Shown here one piece after another: positions 25,106-33,423 of a stretch of DNA of 64,000 nt (position 1 is the stretch's first letter; each line of letters begins with the position of its first letter). A program made the translations under genes and the position numbers. The stretch is from Candidatus Pantoea floridensis. GTDB taxonomy: Bacteria > Pseudomonadota > Gammaproteobacteria > Enterobacterales > Enterobacteriaceae. Location: contig NZ_OCMY01000004.1 in assembly GCF_900215435.1 (NCBI RefSeq), forward strand, positions 1-64,000. Direction: 5' to 3'. Under the pieces are notes generated by a model, which was given only the letters and a program-made list of their open reading frames with translations, did not search any database and was not told the origin of the DNA.

Positions 25106-25548
25106 GCGGCGTGCCCTCCCATCCGAAGCGCGGCGACCAGCTCACCGGCACCGGTGAAGCCCGCCCGCGTGTACTCTGCGATTTTTTCAAGCGTGCTGCG
25201 AAGCGTTGCAGGTTCAAAGTGATAGCTGACGCTCAGCGAGATGCGCGACCGGGTGCGGGCATCAGTCAGCACTGCGCACCACAGCGGCGAATCGGGTGAC
25301 GGGCTGGCCAGCTCAACGGCAAGCCCGGGCGCATCGGCGCGGGTCAGCCGCAGGTGTACGGGATAGGCTCCGCCCCACTCGCCGCGCATCTCGCAGTCTG
25401 TGCGCCAGCTGTCCGTCAGCTGCAGCGCGTTCAGCACGGCACCGCTCAGGCGCTGGCGAAAGGCTTCGCCCCGGTTGCGGTAGGCTTCAAAATCGCAGCC
25501 GGTGAAGGTCTGCAGGGTGTTAAGCGTGAATTTTTCTTCCTGGGTCAT
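25102..25548 (-). CDS. psiB: PsiB plasmid SOS inhibition protein
   Basis: 148-residue PsiB homologue. It shares with F PsiB the start (EEKFTLNTLQTFTG), the middle MRGEWGGAYPVHLRLT and the overall length (144 in F). PsiB binds RecA and prevents SOS induction by the incoming single strand during conjugation. It should be expressed early in the recipient, which fits its place in the leading region downstream of repeat R2. It is coupled to psiA by overlap. Confidence 0.88.
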   Translation of the reverse strand: MTQEEKFTLNTLQTFTGCDFEAYRNRGEAFRQRLSGAVLNALQLTDSWRTDCEMRGEWGGAYPVHLRLTRADAPGLAVELASPSPDSPLWCAVLTDARTRSRISLSVSYHFEPATLRSTLEKIAEYTRAGFTGAGELVAALRMGGHAA

Positions 25549-25641
25549 GATGTTCTGCTCTGTCTCGGGGTTCAGTTTTCCGGCCCGTTTAGCGGGCCGG
25601 TGCGGTGTCCGGCAGGGTCGCCCCTGCCAGCCGGGCCGGGT

Positions 25642-27321
25642 TTATTCCGGCTTGTACGCCATGAGGCGCACCACACAAGCCCCGGTTCCCGCAAACATAC
25701 CCTCCATCGGCGCGGACCAGCTGCAGTCCCAGCCCGGCAGAAGATCTTTGCGGTCGCTGCCTGCGGGCAGGATGGCCGCCAGGCGTCCGCCGTCCTTCAC
25801 CAGCGCCGCCGCCGCGTTCAGGTGCGCCACGGCGCGGCCTTCGCTGAATGGCGGATTCATCACGACAACATCGAACCGCTGATCGGTCACCGATGCCCAC
25901 GCCAGAAAATCGGCTTCGATCACGTTGTGGCCTTTGGCCTCCAGTACGCGGCAGTGCAGCGGCGAAATTTCCACGCAGGTTGTATGCGCCTGCGGCATCA
26001 GGTCGGCCAGTCCGCCCATGCCCGCGCTCGGCTCCAGGCAGGTTTCACCCTCGCGGATGTCCGCCTCGTCAAGCAGCTGCGCGGCGAGTTCGCCCGTGGT
26101 CGGGTAAAACTGGTGCGATTTCTGTTCCGGCAGCGCGCCGGAAAGCTGAATATCTTCAAGTGCCGTGGTCGGGTCGTAATCGAATTCAAACCAGGTAAAG
26201 GCGTTGATATTCTTTTTTACGCCGCCCAGGCTCATCAGCACTTTTTCGGCTTCCGCGCGTGCTGCCTTGTTTTCGTCCGAATAGCCCTTAACGCGGCGGT
26301 TAAATGGATTCGTTGTGACTGGTGGGCGTGGCTCTTCCCAGCGGTTACGCTGCAGTGGCTCTGTGCGCTCTGTCTCCAGGTCGCTGAGCACGCTCAGAAC
26401 GGAAAACGGCAGCAGATTAGTTTGCAGCTCATAGTTTTTCTGCTTCGTGCGCGGTTTCTGGCGGTGCTCCGCCGGGATGGCCGCCGGATGCAGGAAGGCC
26501 AGAATCTCATTCAGACGCCAGGCCATGTCCGGATGAATTTCAAGATGAATGGTGCCTTTCTGGAAGGTTTTGACGCGCAGCGCACCGCCGTCGATGGCAA
26601 CCCACTCCCCCGAACGGTCGCGCGCGATGGTCAGAATTTGGTTGGTCGTGTTCAGGCCGGTCGCGTCGCGCCCCATAAACTTCGCGATCACCTTACGCAG
26701 GTCGTCCACATAGCCGGTGCGGTCGTAGTTGCACATGCCCCACTGATCGAACATGCATTCGATAATCATGCGCTTGCTGAAGCCTTCCGGCCGGTTGGTC
26801 ACGTGGCTGCGTGACAGGCAGCGGAAAATACCGTCAACGCGCTCGGAGAAAAATTTCTGACGTGAGAAAAGCAATTCGGAGAGCGTCGCGCGCACGGCAT
26901 TTTCTTCAAACTCCGGCGTTTTCATTTCGCGGATCTGCTCGTTCCAGTCGTTGCGACGGTCGTTAGGCATGTACTCGTAAACGTCGGTCAGGTTCAGCGC
27001 CTTCTGCCAGAAATCCGCATTCAGTGACGCAACAGCGCCGGGCAGGTCAAACACCACGCGCACGGGCTGCATATTCAGACGGGAATCGCGCACGTTGCCG
27101 CGCAGAAAATACTCCACCGCCTCGCCGTTCTCACCTTCGCGAATTGTGGCCGAGATATTTTTTAATTTTGCGTGCATATGTCCATAGCGGCCCAGCAGGC
27201 CGTCAATGAGGTCGGTTTCAACAGGCGCAAAAAAGGTATCTGAAATCACTTCACCGCCAGCGGAGATCGGCGCGCGTTCGGTGGTCGCATCAGAGGTGAC
27301 GTTTACGAGTGTGTTTTGCAT
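25642..27321 (-). CDS. DUF4942 protein with class I methyltransferase domain
   Basis: 559-residue protein. The N-terminal part (about residues 30-330) is of the DUF4942 type (LIDGLLGRYGHMHAKLKNIS, MIIECMFDQWGM). A C-terminal SAM-dependent methyltransferase domain has motif I CLEPSAGMGGL and the catalytic NPPF motif of adenine methylases. It could mark incoming DNA against restriction. The start at MQNTLVNVT is chosen because AAGGAG lies ten bases before it; a longer frame runs into R2. It is first in the unit with psiB and psiA and lies directly behind R2. Confidence 0.82.
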   Translation of the reverse strand: MQNTLVNVTSDATTERAPISAGGEVISDTFFAPVETDLIDGLLGRYGHMHAKLKNISATIREGENGEAVEYFLRGNVRDSRLNMQPVRVVFDLPGAVASLNADFWQKALNLTDVYEYMPNDRRNDWNEQIREMKTPEFEENAVRATLSELLFSRQKFFSERVDGIFRCLSRSHVTNRPEGFSKRMIIECMFDQWGMCNYDRTGYVDDLRKVIAKFMGRDATGLNTTNQILTIARDRSGEWVAIDGGALRVKTFQKGTIHLEIHPDMAWRLNEILAFLHPAAIPAEHRQKPRTKQKNYELQTNLLPFSVLSVLSDLETERTEPLQRNRWEEPRPPVTTNPFNRRVKGYSDENKAARAEAEKVLMSLGGVKKNINAFTWFEFDYDPTTALEDIQLSGALPEQKSHQFYPTTGELAAQLLDEADIREGETCLEPSAGMGGLADLMPQAHTTCVEISPLHCRVLEAKGHNVIEADFLAWASVTDQRFDVVVMNPPFSEGRAVAHLNAAAALVKDGGRLAAILPAGSDRKDLLPGWDCSWSAPMEGMFAGTGACVVRLMAYKPE

Positions 27322-27380
27322 GGTATGGCTCCTTAAATCCGGCTGAGTAAGTGCAGCTCGCGCTGCGGACCCGAAAAAGA

Positions 27381-27823
27381 CCTTCTCTGACGCGGGTTTC
27401 TTCTTTCCGGTCTGGCCTTTCGCGGCAAGGGCCAAGTAGCAACGACGAAGAGAGGGTATAAAGGGGCGGAGGCAAAAAGTTTTTGTAGCCCTTTCGCAAA
27501 AAGTTTTTGCCGGAGTGCATTTAACCCCTTTCTGCCTGAACCGGCGGTGCTACGACCAGCCCTCCGCGCAAGGGCTGGCCGGAACGCAGGGAAGCGTCAG
27601 AAGGAACGTTGCAGACCGCCCCGCGGGCTGGCCCTGAAGTCCCGGCGGGGTTTGCCGGGACGGTGAAAGCGACGGCGAAGCCGGCAGCAGCCGTTGACTT
27701 CAGCCATCAGACCCTAGCCGTCAGGCACGGAGCGCGGCCTTTCGCGTTCCGGCGGAGCTTACCGGCTTTGCCGGTTAGCGCAGTAGGGCTCGACGACCCG
27801 GCTTGCCGGGGAGCCGAAGGGGG
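27381..27823. repeat. Leading-region repeat R2 (about 443 bp)
   Basis: Second copy of R1, 60 bases upstream of the DUF4942-psiB-psiA unit. Conservation is nearly complete from 27470 on and lower over the first 90 bases. Being upstream of a separate minus-strand unit in both places argues for a shared promoter function on the entering strand. Confidence 0.85.
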
Positions 27824-27832
27824 GCAGGCTTC

Positions 27833-27870
27833 GGATTTGGATTTGGATTTGGATTTGGATTTGGATTTGG
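27833..27870. repeat. Hexanucleotide tandem repeat (GGATTT)
   Basis: Six and a third perfect copies of GGATTT between R2 and the DUF1380 gene. It is non-coding as far as I can see. Slippage during replication or transfer would change its length, so it may serve as a strain marker. Confidence 0.95.
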
Positions 27871-28083
27871 CGACATAAAACCCACAAAAAATCGTTATAT
27901 CTGGGCAGTTTTCGATGGAAATGGCTTTTCCCCGCATAAAACTTCCACATTTTGACTGGACAACTCAGATGCATACAGGCGCGGAAGCGGGCGCCGGAGG
28001 CGCCTCCTCCCGCCGGTCGCCGCGGGCGACAGGAAGGTTTTTCGGCCGGAAAGGGGCGCCGGGCTTCCCTGCCCTGCCCCGGC

Positions 28084-28497
28084 TTATTTTTCCAGTGCCG
28101 CGATAACCGTTCTGATGGCCTCATGTTCCTCTGGCCAGAGGCGAACCGCCGTTCCCTCTCCGCCCTGCGCATCCTCAAGCCGCATATAATCGCCCGCCAC
28201 GCGCAGCACCTGTGCCAGCGCGCTGGCGGACACGGTGACTTCCCGCGCCTGCGCTTCCTCCTCGCGCAGGTTTGTCAGCATTTCCCTTACCTCGTCCCGC
28301 CCGATTCCATAGCGGCGGTGGTCGCCATCCTCTGCGATGAACTCCAGCACCCTACCCGCCTCTTTTTCTGTGATATCCATGCACTCCGCGCTTTCCAGCA
28401 CGTCTTCCAGCGTCCAGACCAGTACAGCAACCGGGCTGTCTTCACCGAATGACTCCAGCAGATGGGTGCACACCTCTTTAACGTTACCGTGCATCAT
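28084..28497 (-). CDS. DUF1380-family leading-region protein
   Basis: 137-residue acidic protein. The pattern MHGNVKEVCTHLLESFGEDS, VAVLVWTLEDVLESAE and ITEKEAGRVLEFI fits the DUF1380 family, common in leading regions of IncF and IncI plasmids. Its function is unknown. AGGAG lies eight bases before the ATG at 28497, and a second ATG follows immediately. It is 47 bases downstream of the ArdB-type gene, probably in one transcript with it. Confidence 0.75.
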   Translation of the reverse strand: MMHGNVKEVCTHLLESFGEDSPVAVLVWTLEDVLESAECMDITEKEAGRVLEFIAEDGDHRRYGIGRDEVREMLTNLREEEAQAREVTVSASALAQVLRVAGDYMRLEDAQGGEGTAVRLWPEEHEAIRTVIAALEK

Positions 28498-28544
28498 GTT
28501 TTTTCTCCTGTTAACGGGGCGGCCTGTGCCGCCCCGTGGGTTAA

Positions 28545-28982
28545 TCAGTCCAGCGCGGCAAAAATCGCGGCGGCTTCGGGGTGGGCAAAGGCATAGTCGG
28601 TCAGCTGGCGGTGGCGGCGGCAGTAAAGCGCACACAGCTCCGTGTCATCATGGCGGTCATACATCCAGCTGCGGTGGTTCAGCACCAGAGAGGTGATCAC
28701 GATGCCCGCCGCCTCGCTGCTCAGGCGCACGTCGCTGTGATTTGCCGGGTTAACGAAACGCCAGGTTTCCTCCGCTGCGGGCTTCATGAAGCCACCGCCG
28801 GACGGCAGCAGCGCGAAGTCCCACACGCCGCCGTCGTAGTCCGCAAGGTAACGATCGGCGTACAGGTACACGTTGTTTTCGGCGCGCATAAAATCATCGC
28901 CGAACAGCACGGGCAGGAAACGCAGACGCACGTAGCCGTCAAGGACGCGCGCGGACTCAAAAGCAGGGGTGGCAGTATTCAT
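28545..28982 (-). CDS. ArdB/KlcA-type antirestriction protein
   Basis: 145-residue ArdB/KlcA family protein. Typical elements are VRLRFLPVLFGDDFMRAEN, YDGGVWDFALLPSGGGFMKP and LSSEAAGIVITSLVLNH. The family blocks type I restriction enzymes in vivo without being a DNA mimic. Expression early after transfer would protect the incoming plasmid, in keeping with its leading-region position. Its upstream DNA (29050-29246) carries a copy of the shorter repeat family that also precedes two other genes. Confidence 0.88.
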   Translation of the reverse strand: MNTATPAFESARVLDGYVRLRFLPVLFGDDFMRAENNVYLYADRYLADYDGGVWDFALLPSGGGFMKPAAEETWRFVNPANHSDVRLSSEAAGIVITSLVLNHRSWMYDRHDDTELCALYCRRHRQLTDYAFAHPEAAAIFAALD

Positions 28983-29049
28983 CAGAAATCTCCGCAGTCA
29001 GGGTGGTGAACAGTTCCGGCCTGTGCCGTGACTGAATGACAGCCCGGCG

Positions 29050-29246
29050 AAAAGCGGAGTGTTCAGGAGCGGTGACGAGGCCGCAGCGCAAGCGAACGGA
29101 GGCGGGATTACGGACGGCGCAGACGCGAAGCATGAGCGGAGGCGCGACGGGAGTAAGCGCGCCGGAGAGAGTGCGAACGGGGGAGGAGACGAGCTTGCGG
29201 CTCTTGAACACGCAGCGGCCGGGCTAAAGTGAAGTCACGGCACCGG
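29050..29246. repeat. Leading-region repeat Z (divergent copy)
   Basis: GC-rich block ending in GCCGGGCTAAAGTGAAGTCACGG, the same end seen at 30500-30538 and 32810-32848. The remainder is diverged. It lies about 70 bases upstream of the ArdB-type gene on the minus strand. Confidence 0.55.
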
Positions 29247-29422
29247 CCGCAGACCGCACGGTTTTTATTCCCCCCGCCGCAGGCGGCATCAATGAGGCGC
29301 GCAGCAACATCCATATTGTCTTGTCCACATCCGGGGTGCATATCCGCCCCGGAACCCTGTGGATAAAACTGGCCCTGCCGTGCGCCGGCAGGGGTGCAGA
29401 GTGGCGTTCGTTTTTTAACCAG

Positions 29423-29656
29423 TCACGCCCTCAGGTGTTTCTGTATCACGGCCGCGCGGCGGTACAGTTCAACCAGGTCGTTATCGATCCCCTCGATCAG
29501 CAGGCCCGTCATGCGCTGTTCGCGGCTGGCGCCGTGCCAGAGCTGGCGCGCAATCATGTCGCGCAGGCGCAAGTGAAACTCGTACAGCGATTCCTCAAGG
29601 TCGGCGATGTCGGCCGCCAGGGTATCGTTGTCAGGGTGCATAGTGTGATCGTTCAT
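29423..29656 (-). CDS. Small hypothetical protein
   Basis: 77-residue, mostly helical protein starting MNDHTMHPDNDTLAADIADL. Two helices contain heptad-like spacing (LEESLYEFHLRLRDMIARQL and GLLIEGIDNDLVELYRRAAV), so it may dimerise. No family is recognised. AAGGAG lies eight bases before the start. It follows the methyltransferase gene by 17 bases and is probably in one transcript with it. Confidence 0.65.
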   Translation of the reverse strand: MNDHTMHPDNDTLAADIADLEESLYEFHLRLRDMIARQLWHGASREQRMTGLLIEGIDNDLVELYRRAAVIQKHLRA

Positions 29657-29673
29657 CGGGTTATCTCCTTTCA

Positions 29674-30318
29674 TCAGGCCGCGCGGGCGTCGCGGTGGGC
29701 ATACAGGCGGCGCAGGCCGGCGGCGTGGTACTGCTCCATCAGCTCGATACCAATCCAGCGGCGCCCGCACGCCTGAGCGGCCACGCACGTTGAACCGCTG
29801 CCGGCAAACGGATCCAGGACAATGGCGCCGGGCTGCGTGAAGGTCTCAATCAGCGGCCGCAGGGCACTGACCGGCTTTTCGGTCGGGTGATGGCGGTTGC
29901 CGGTGTACTCCCACGGCATCACATCAGGCAGCGGCTTCGCCGGCAGCGCCGGACGCCCTTTGGCCAGCACGTAGGCGCTTTCGTGCTGGTAGCCCACAAA
30001 GGCAGACTTTGAGGCGTAAGGCTTGGTGAAGACGATGTGGCCCACCACGCGGAACCCCGCCGCCTTCCACGCCTGCATAAAAATGTCTATCCGGTTCCAG
30101 CCGTAGAAGCTCACCGCCAGGCTGTTGTCTTTCAGCACCCGGAACATTTCGTTGCTCGCCGGCTGCACCCACTCGCTGTTCACGTCGTTGGCAATTGAAC
30201 GGCCGGAACGGTCCTTAAAGCCAACCAGGTAAGGCGGATCGGTGAGGATGAAATCAATACTCTTGTCCGGAAAGCCGCCCATAACCTGTACGCTGTCGCC
30301 GTGCATGAATCGAGACAT
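29674..30318 (-). CDS. DNA adenine/cytosine-N4 methyltransferase (beta class)
   Basis: 214-residue DNA methyltransferase. The catalytic DPPY motif is near the N-terminus (LTDPPYLVGF, about residue 30) and the SAM-binding DPFAGSG motif near the C-terminus (about residue 175), the order of the beta class. HHPTEKP is also typical. No restriction partner is nearby, so it is probably an orphan methylase that protects or marks plasmid DNA. Related genes are found in leading regions of F-like plasmids. The start is set by AGGAG eight bases upstream; repeat X lies just before it. Confidence 0.88.
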   Translation of the reverse strand: MSRFMHGDSVQVMGGFPDKSIDFILTDPPYLVGFKDRSGRSIANDVNSEWVQPASNEMFRVLKDNSLAVSFYGWNRIDIFMQAWKAAGFRVVGHIVFTKPYASKSAFVGYQHESAYVLAKGRPALPAKPLPDVMPWEYTGNRHHPTEKPVSALRPLIETFTQPGAIVLDPFAGSGSTCVAAQACGRRWIGIELMEQYHAAGLRRLYAHRDARAA

Positions 30319-30379
30319 AGTGATGCTCCTGTGTATGAAGGGGGCACCGGTAGTGGTGCCGTGACCTCCACACAGACGG

Positions 30380-30538
30380 GCGAACAGCGGAGCAAACAGG
30401 GGCGACACCGCAAGCCGCACGCCCCGCCGGAGCGGACTGAATGTCCCGCGCACGGCGGGGAACGGGTGAGGATGTCGGCGACAGCTTCCCTTGTTTGCGA
30501 GGCCGCCCGGCTACCGTGAGGGCACGGCACTTTACGCC
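30380..30538. repeat. Leading-region repeat X (about 155 bp)
   Basis: Closely matches 32700-32848, including GCGGACTGAATGTCCCGCGC, GGCGGGGAACGGGTGA and GAGGCCGCCCGGCTA. Hairpin-rich. It lies about 60 bases upstream of the methyltransferase gene on the minus strand. Confidence 0.85.
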
Positions 30539-30868
30539 CGCCGTTTTCCGGCCGCAGGACGGGAGACGGCATGAAAGCGGAGCGTAGCGACAACCTTTTA
30601 ATAATGAGAAACGGGAGGTTGGCGGGTGAGCGGTGATACTGACAACCGATTAAGGCAACGCACCTCAGGCCCAGTCAGCGTATCGGCTAAGGTTGTCCGA
30701 CCGCGCCGACCCGTACGGGCTGAAATCAAGTTAGCCTGCGACAGTCAGGAACACTAAACAGGCCGCCGGACAAGGTGGTCGGTTCCCCAGGGTGCAACGG
30801 CCGTTTTGAACCAGTCCCGGAAATACCTGTCACAATGAGTGAAAAGATTGTTCTCTGTAACGAATTTC

Positions 30869-30893
30869 ACCCGCCCTGAGCGGGTATTTTTTT
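30869..30893 (+). terminator. Plus-strand Rho-independent terminator
   Basis: ACCCGC-cctga-GCGGGT followed by ATTTTTTT. No plus-strand gene is obvious in 30540-30868; this gap may encode an untranslated RNA, or the hairpin may end a very small gene. Nothing else is visible there. Confidence 0.65.
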
Positions 30894-30922
30894 GTCTGAA
30901 ATTCCGTGGCACTGCTAAGGGC

Positions 30923-30945
30923 AAAAAAAATCCCGCCGGAGCGGG
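30923..30945 (-). terminator. Minus-strand Rho-independent terminator
   Basis: Read on the minus strand, CCCGC-tccg-GCGGG is followed by ATTTTTTTT. It faces the plus-strand terminator 30 bases away. From 30946 to 31190 I see only AT-rich DNA without a gene. Confidence 0.65.
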
Positions 30946-31201
30946 TGTCATATGAGGATGACTACATCAGGGAAGTCGGTTTAATCGCTCACTCCTGAAA
31001 AGTCAGGGTACGCGCTACGATTTAGTTTAAGTTTATTTATGATTTTAGGGAGGACTACAGAGCCGCCCACATTCAGAGTTAGCACCTATCCAACTGTATT
31101 ACATAGATTAATTTAATTTAAAAAAAAGAATAGCGATCCTGAAAATTTTAGTAATCACGCTATATTTAAAGCTTAACTGATACTAAATAAGGAGTTTACC
31201 G

Positions 31202-31372
31202 ATGAATACTGACCCATTACGCGGGGGAGCCGGAAACTTTGCAGCAGACCGTGCCCGCGCGGCAGAAGCCGGAAGCAAGGGGGGCAGGGTGAGTGGCGGC
31301 AACTTCCGCAATGACCCTGATCGCGCGCGGGAAGCAGGCCGTAAGGGCGGAAAAATCAGCCGTCGCAAATAA
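31202..31372 (+). CDS. KGG-repeat (YciG/Con-10-like) small protein
   Basis: 56-residue protein with two copies of the KGG stress-protein motif: GGAGNFAADRARAAEAGSKG and SGGNFRNDPDRAREAGRKGG. This is the YciG/Con-10 pattern (GGNF..D..RA.EAG.KGG). AAGGAG lies seven bases before the ATG. The family is linked to general stress and motility in enterobacteria, without a known mechanism. It is one of the few plus-strand genes in the leading region, so it is not made from the entering strand. A 9-bp hairpin follows its stop. Confidence 0.85.
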   Translation: MNTDPLRGGAGNFAADRARAAEAGSKGGRVSGGNFRNDPDRAREAGRKGGKISRRK

Positions 31373-31407
31373 CGTGGCACGTTCTGCGCTCCACCGCTGC
31401 GATAAAT

Positions 31408-31435
31408 CCGGTCTGAAGTCTTACCCTCAGACCGG
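31408..31435. terminator. Hairpin between convergent genes
   Basis: CCGGTCTGA and TCAGACCGG form a perfect nine-base stem between the KGG gene and the convergent gene 31441-31677. No strong T-run follows. Confidence 0.55.
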
Positions 31436-31440
31436 CCTCC

Positions 31441-31677
31441 TTACTCCTCCTGCAGCATGGCGGCCTCAATAGCCTGCTCCAGATGCCACCAGTTAAAGCC
31501 CTCGTTCGCATCATGATGGTCTTCGGCATACTCCATGGCCGCCGCAATCTCCTGCGGCGTCAGGGAGGGTTTAATGGCCAGAAAATCCTCTGCCAGCCAG
31601 AAGGTGCCGCAGCACAGCTCGTCATCGCCGACTGCAGCCAGCCGCATCCTGAATTCCCGTACGGTCATTGATCTCAT
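31441..31677 (-). CDS. Hypothetical acidic protein
   Basis: 78-residue acidic protein with aromatic residues (GFNWWHLEQAIEAAM). No family is recognised. It follows the DUF1281 gene by 33 bases on the same strand. The start is uncertain between 31677 and 31668; neither has a clear ribosome binding site. The length, composition and operon position make it a probable gene. Confidence 0.55.
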   Translation of the reverse strand: MRSMTVREFRMRLAAVGDDELCCGTFWLAEDFLAIKPSLTPQEIAAAMEYAEDHHDANEGFNWWHLEQAIEAAMLQEE

Positions 31678-31710
31678 TGCTATCCGGCGGGTCGCCCCGC
31701 CGCCTCCGGT

Positions 31711-32640
31711 TTAGCCGCCGTAGCTGGCCACGTTGTCGATAATCCAGTCCGGGCCGGTCACGTCCCGGTACCCGTCATCATCCGCGTCCTCACTCCACTC
31801 GAGCGTCTCACAGCGCTCATCCAGCTGAATGCCGCCTGAGTAGGTCGCCCATCCGCAGTAGTCGCAGCCTGCTTCGGCATACCAGTGCTCAGCGGTGACG
31901 CCGTAACGTGCGGTCAGGGCGCACAGCACCTCCGGCGAGGGCGGCGACCAGGGCGTATCAAAATCCGCGTCAAAGGTGGTGTCGGCGAAGTACGACAGGT
32001 TAAGGTCGTGCCCGTGTGGCCACTTCGTGCCGCAGCGGTCCACGGTATCCGTAAATCCGTCCGGTACGCCCTCAAGCAGGCGGCCGTTATAGCCGTTGAT
32101 TTCGGCATCCAGGCGCGGCGGGATCAGCTGCAGCATGTCGAACGGCAGGGATCTGAGGGGAAGCGCCTCTTCAAGGCAGAGTCCGTCCCATTTGTCAGTC
32201 AGTGCCTGCCCGCTGATTGTCCAGTGCCAGTCACCCTTCTTTTTCTCCCACAGCGCGCTGATCGCCGTCTGCTGCTCTCCGGTCAGGGACGCCCACGTCA
32301 TGTGTTGCAGACCGCTGGCCAGCCACAAATCGTGCAGCCGTTCGCAGGTCTCCGGCGTCAGCTCCGCGCCGCTGCGCAGCAGTTCCAGCCACTGCGTAAA
32401 CGCGTGGTTTTCCGGCGTATCGCTGCCCGCCGTCACGGTCAGTGCCGGATAAGGCGCATATTCCGTTGCGGTCGTTGGGCGCAGCAGCCCGGCGCAGCCC
32501 GCCAGAAAAAGCTGGATCCCCTCCCCCGCAGCCCGCACGTATCCGGGCGCGCCAGCGCACCCTTCCATCAGCGTTTTCACCTTCGATACTTCCTCTTCCG
32601 GGCCTGTGACCCGCAGCCTGTTGGCACACCAGTTCGGCAT
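31711..32640 (-). CDS. DUF1281 (Api92/YubB-like) protein
   Basis: 309-residue protein that opens with MPNWCANRLRVTGPEEEV, the hallmark of the DUF1281/Api92-like ferredoxin-fold family on plasmids and phages. A second such pattern is near the C-terminus (AGCDYCGWATYSGGIQLDE). The function is unknown. The start is fixed by the family pattern; a longer frame upstream is not used. It is preceded by repeat Y and is the last large minus-strand gene of the leading region. Confidence 0.8.
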   Translation of the reverse strand: MPNWCANRLRVTGPEEEVSKVKTLMEGCAGAPGYVRAAGEGIQLFLAGCAGLLRPTTATEYAPYPALTVTAGSDTPENHAFTQWLELLRSGAELTPETCERLHDLWLASGLQHMTWASLTGEQQTAISALWEKKKGDWHWTISGQALTDKWDGLCLEEALPLRSLPFDMLQLIPPRLDAEINGYNGRLLEGVPDGFTDTVDRCGTKWPHGHDLNLSYFADTTFDADFDTPWSPPSPEVLCALTARYGVTAEHWYAEAGCDYCGWATYSGGIQLDERCETLEWSEDADDDGYRDVTGPDWIIDNVASYGG

Positions 32641-32699
32641 GTCGACTCCTCCGTTAAGGGTTGCACGGTGCCATCTGCACCGTGCCGCCACGGAAGCCG

Positions 32700-32848
32700 G
32701 GCAAACAGCTGAGCAAACAGGGGCGACAACGGAAGCCGCACGCTCCGCCGGAGCGGACTGAATGTCCCGCGCACGGCGGGGAACGGGTGAGTATGTCGGC
32801 GCAGCTTCCCTTGTTGGCGAGGCCGCCCGGCTAAGGTGAAGGCACGGT
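32700..32848. repeat. Leading-region repeat Y (about 150 bp)
   Basis: Partner of repeat X, lying 60 bases upstream of the DUF1281 gene. Its end, GGCTAAGGTGAAGGCACGG, is the form shared with Z. Confidence 0.85.
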
Positions 32849-32979
32849 GCAGTTTAAGTAGGCGAAGCCCTGCAGGAGTGTTAAAGCGATCAGCCGGCGT
32901 CAGGCGAAGCGAAGACGCCGTTAAGAAGCGGAGCAGAGCGACGTCCGACAGAATTCATTCTCAGCGGAGAGAAAACCGT

Positions 32980-33004
32980 AAAAAGTGCAATTTCTGCACT
33001 TTTT
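32980..33004. promoter_or_regulatory. Inverted repeat upstream of XRE regulator
   Basis: AAAAAGTGCA-atttc-TGCACTTTTT is a perfect ten-base inverted repeat 40 bases before the XRE gene. It may be the operator of that regulator or a terminator. Confidence 0.55.
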
Positions 33005-33044
33005 CTCGATATTATGGTTGGATCTTTCAGTAAGGAGAATGCTC

Positions 33045-33299
33045 ATGACGGGATGGCAGCTGAGACTCTGGCGCAAGGGGATGATGTGGAGCCGTGAAAA
33101 GGCCGCTACAGAGCTGGGCGTCAGCCTTCGCACCTACAAGGACTACGAAAACGCCGAAACCGTGAAGCGGGCGGTGGCAATGGCTACCTTCACGTTGTCA
33201 CTTATTAACGTCATGCCGGCACTGAAGTCCGATCAGATAAGCAAAGATCTCTTGCTGAAGATGCTCGGGGAAATGACGGCCGACGTCTGTGGAAAATAA
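33045..33299 (+). CDS. XRE-family transcriptional regulator
   Basis: 84-residue Cro/C1-type helix-turn-helix protein: WQLRLWRKGMMWSREKAATELGVSLRTYKDYEN covers the DNA-binding helices. The rest is a short helical tail. AAGGAG precedes the ATG at 33045 by nine bases; an upstream in-frame start lies inside the inverted repeat and is not used. It probably regulates itself through the inverted repeat at 32980-33004. It lies just before the umuDC operon but has its own promoter region. Confidence 0.75.
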   Translation: MTGWQLRLWRKGMMWSREKAATELGVSLRTYKDYENAETVKRAVAMATFTLSLINVMPALKSDQISKDLLLKMLGEMTADVCGK

Positions 33300-33382
33300 A
33301 ACTGGTCGCCTTTCAGGCAGATGAGACTCTAAGCGACGTGCATTCGACAAAGGATACTTGCCAGAAAAATCCGCCTCAATAA

Positions 33383-33402
33383 TACTGTATATAAAAACAG
33401 TA
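33383..33402 (+). promoter_or_regulatory. LexA (SOS) box upstream of umuDC
   Basis: TACTGTATATAAAAACAGTA fits the LexA consensus CTG-N10-CAG with flanking TA. It lies 21 bases before the first start codon of the operon, so umuDC should be SOS-induced. Confidence 0.92.
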
Positions 33403-33423
33403 CTAGTTTAAGGAGGATTTTTT

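Noticed and set aside
25354..26814. 486-codon plus-strand frame opposite psiB and the DUF4942 gene
   Set aside because: Composition typical of antisense frames; the opposite strand encodes recognised proteins.
29358..29366. Second exact DnaA-box sequence (TGTGGATAA) in the leading region
   Set aside because: A single nine-base match can occur by chance and no iterons or initiator gene lie nearby.
30754..30951. 65-codon minus-strand frame between two terminators
   Set aside because: It runs through both terminator hairpins and lacks a ribosome binding site.
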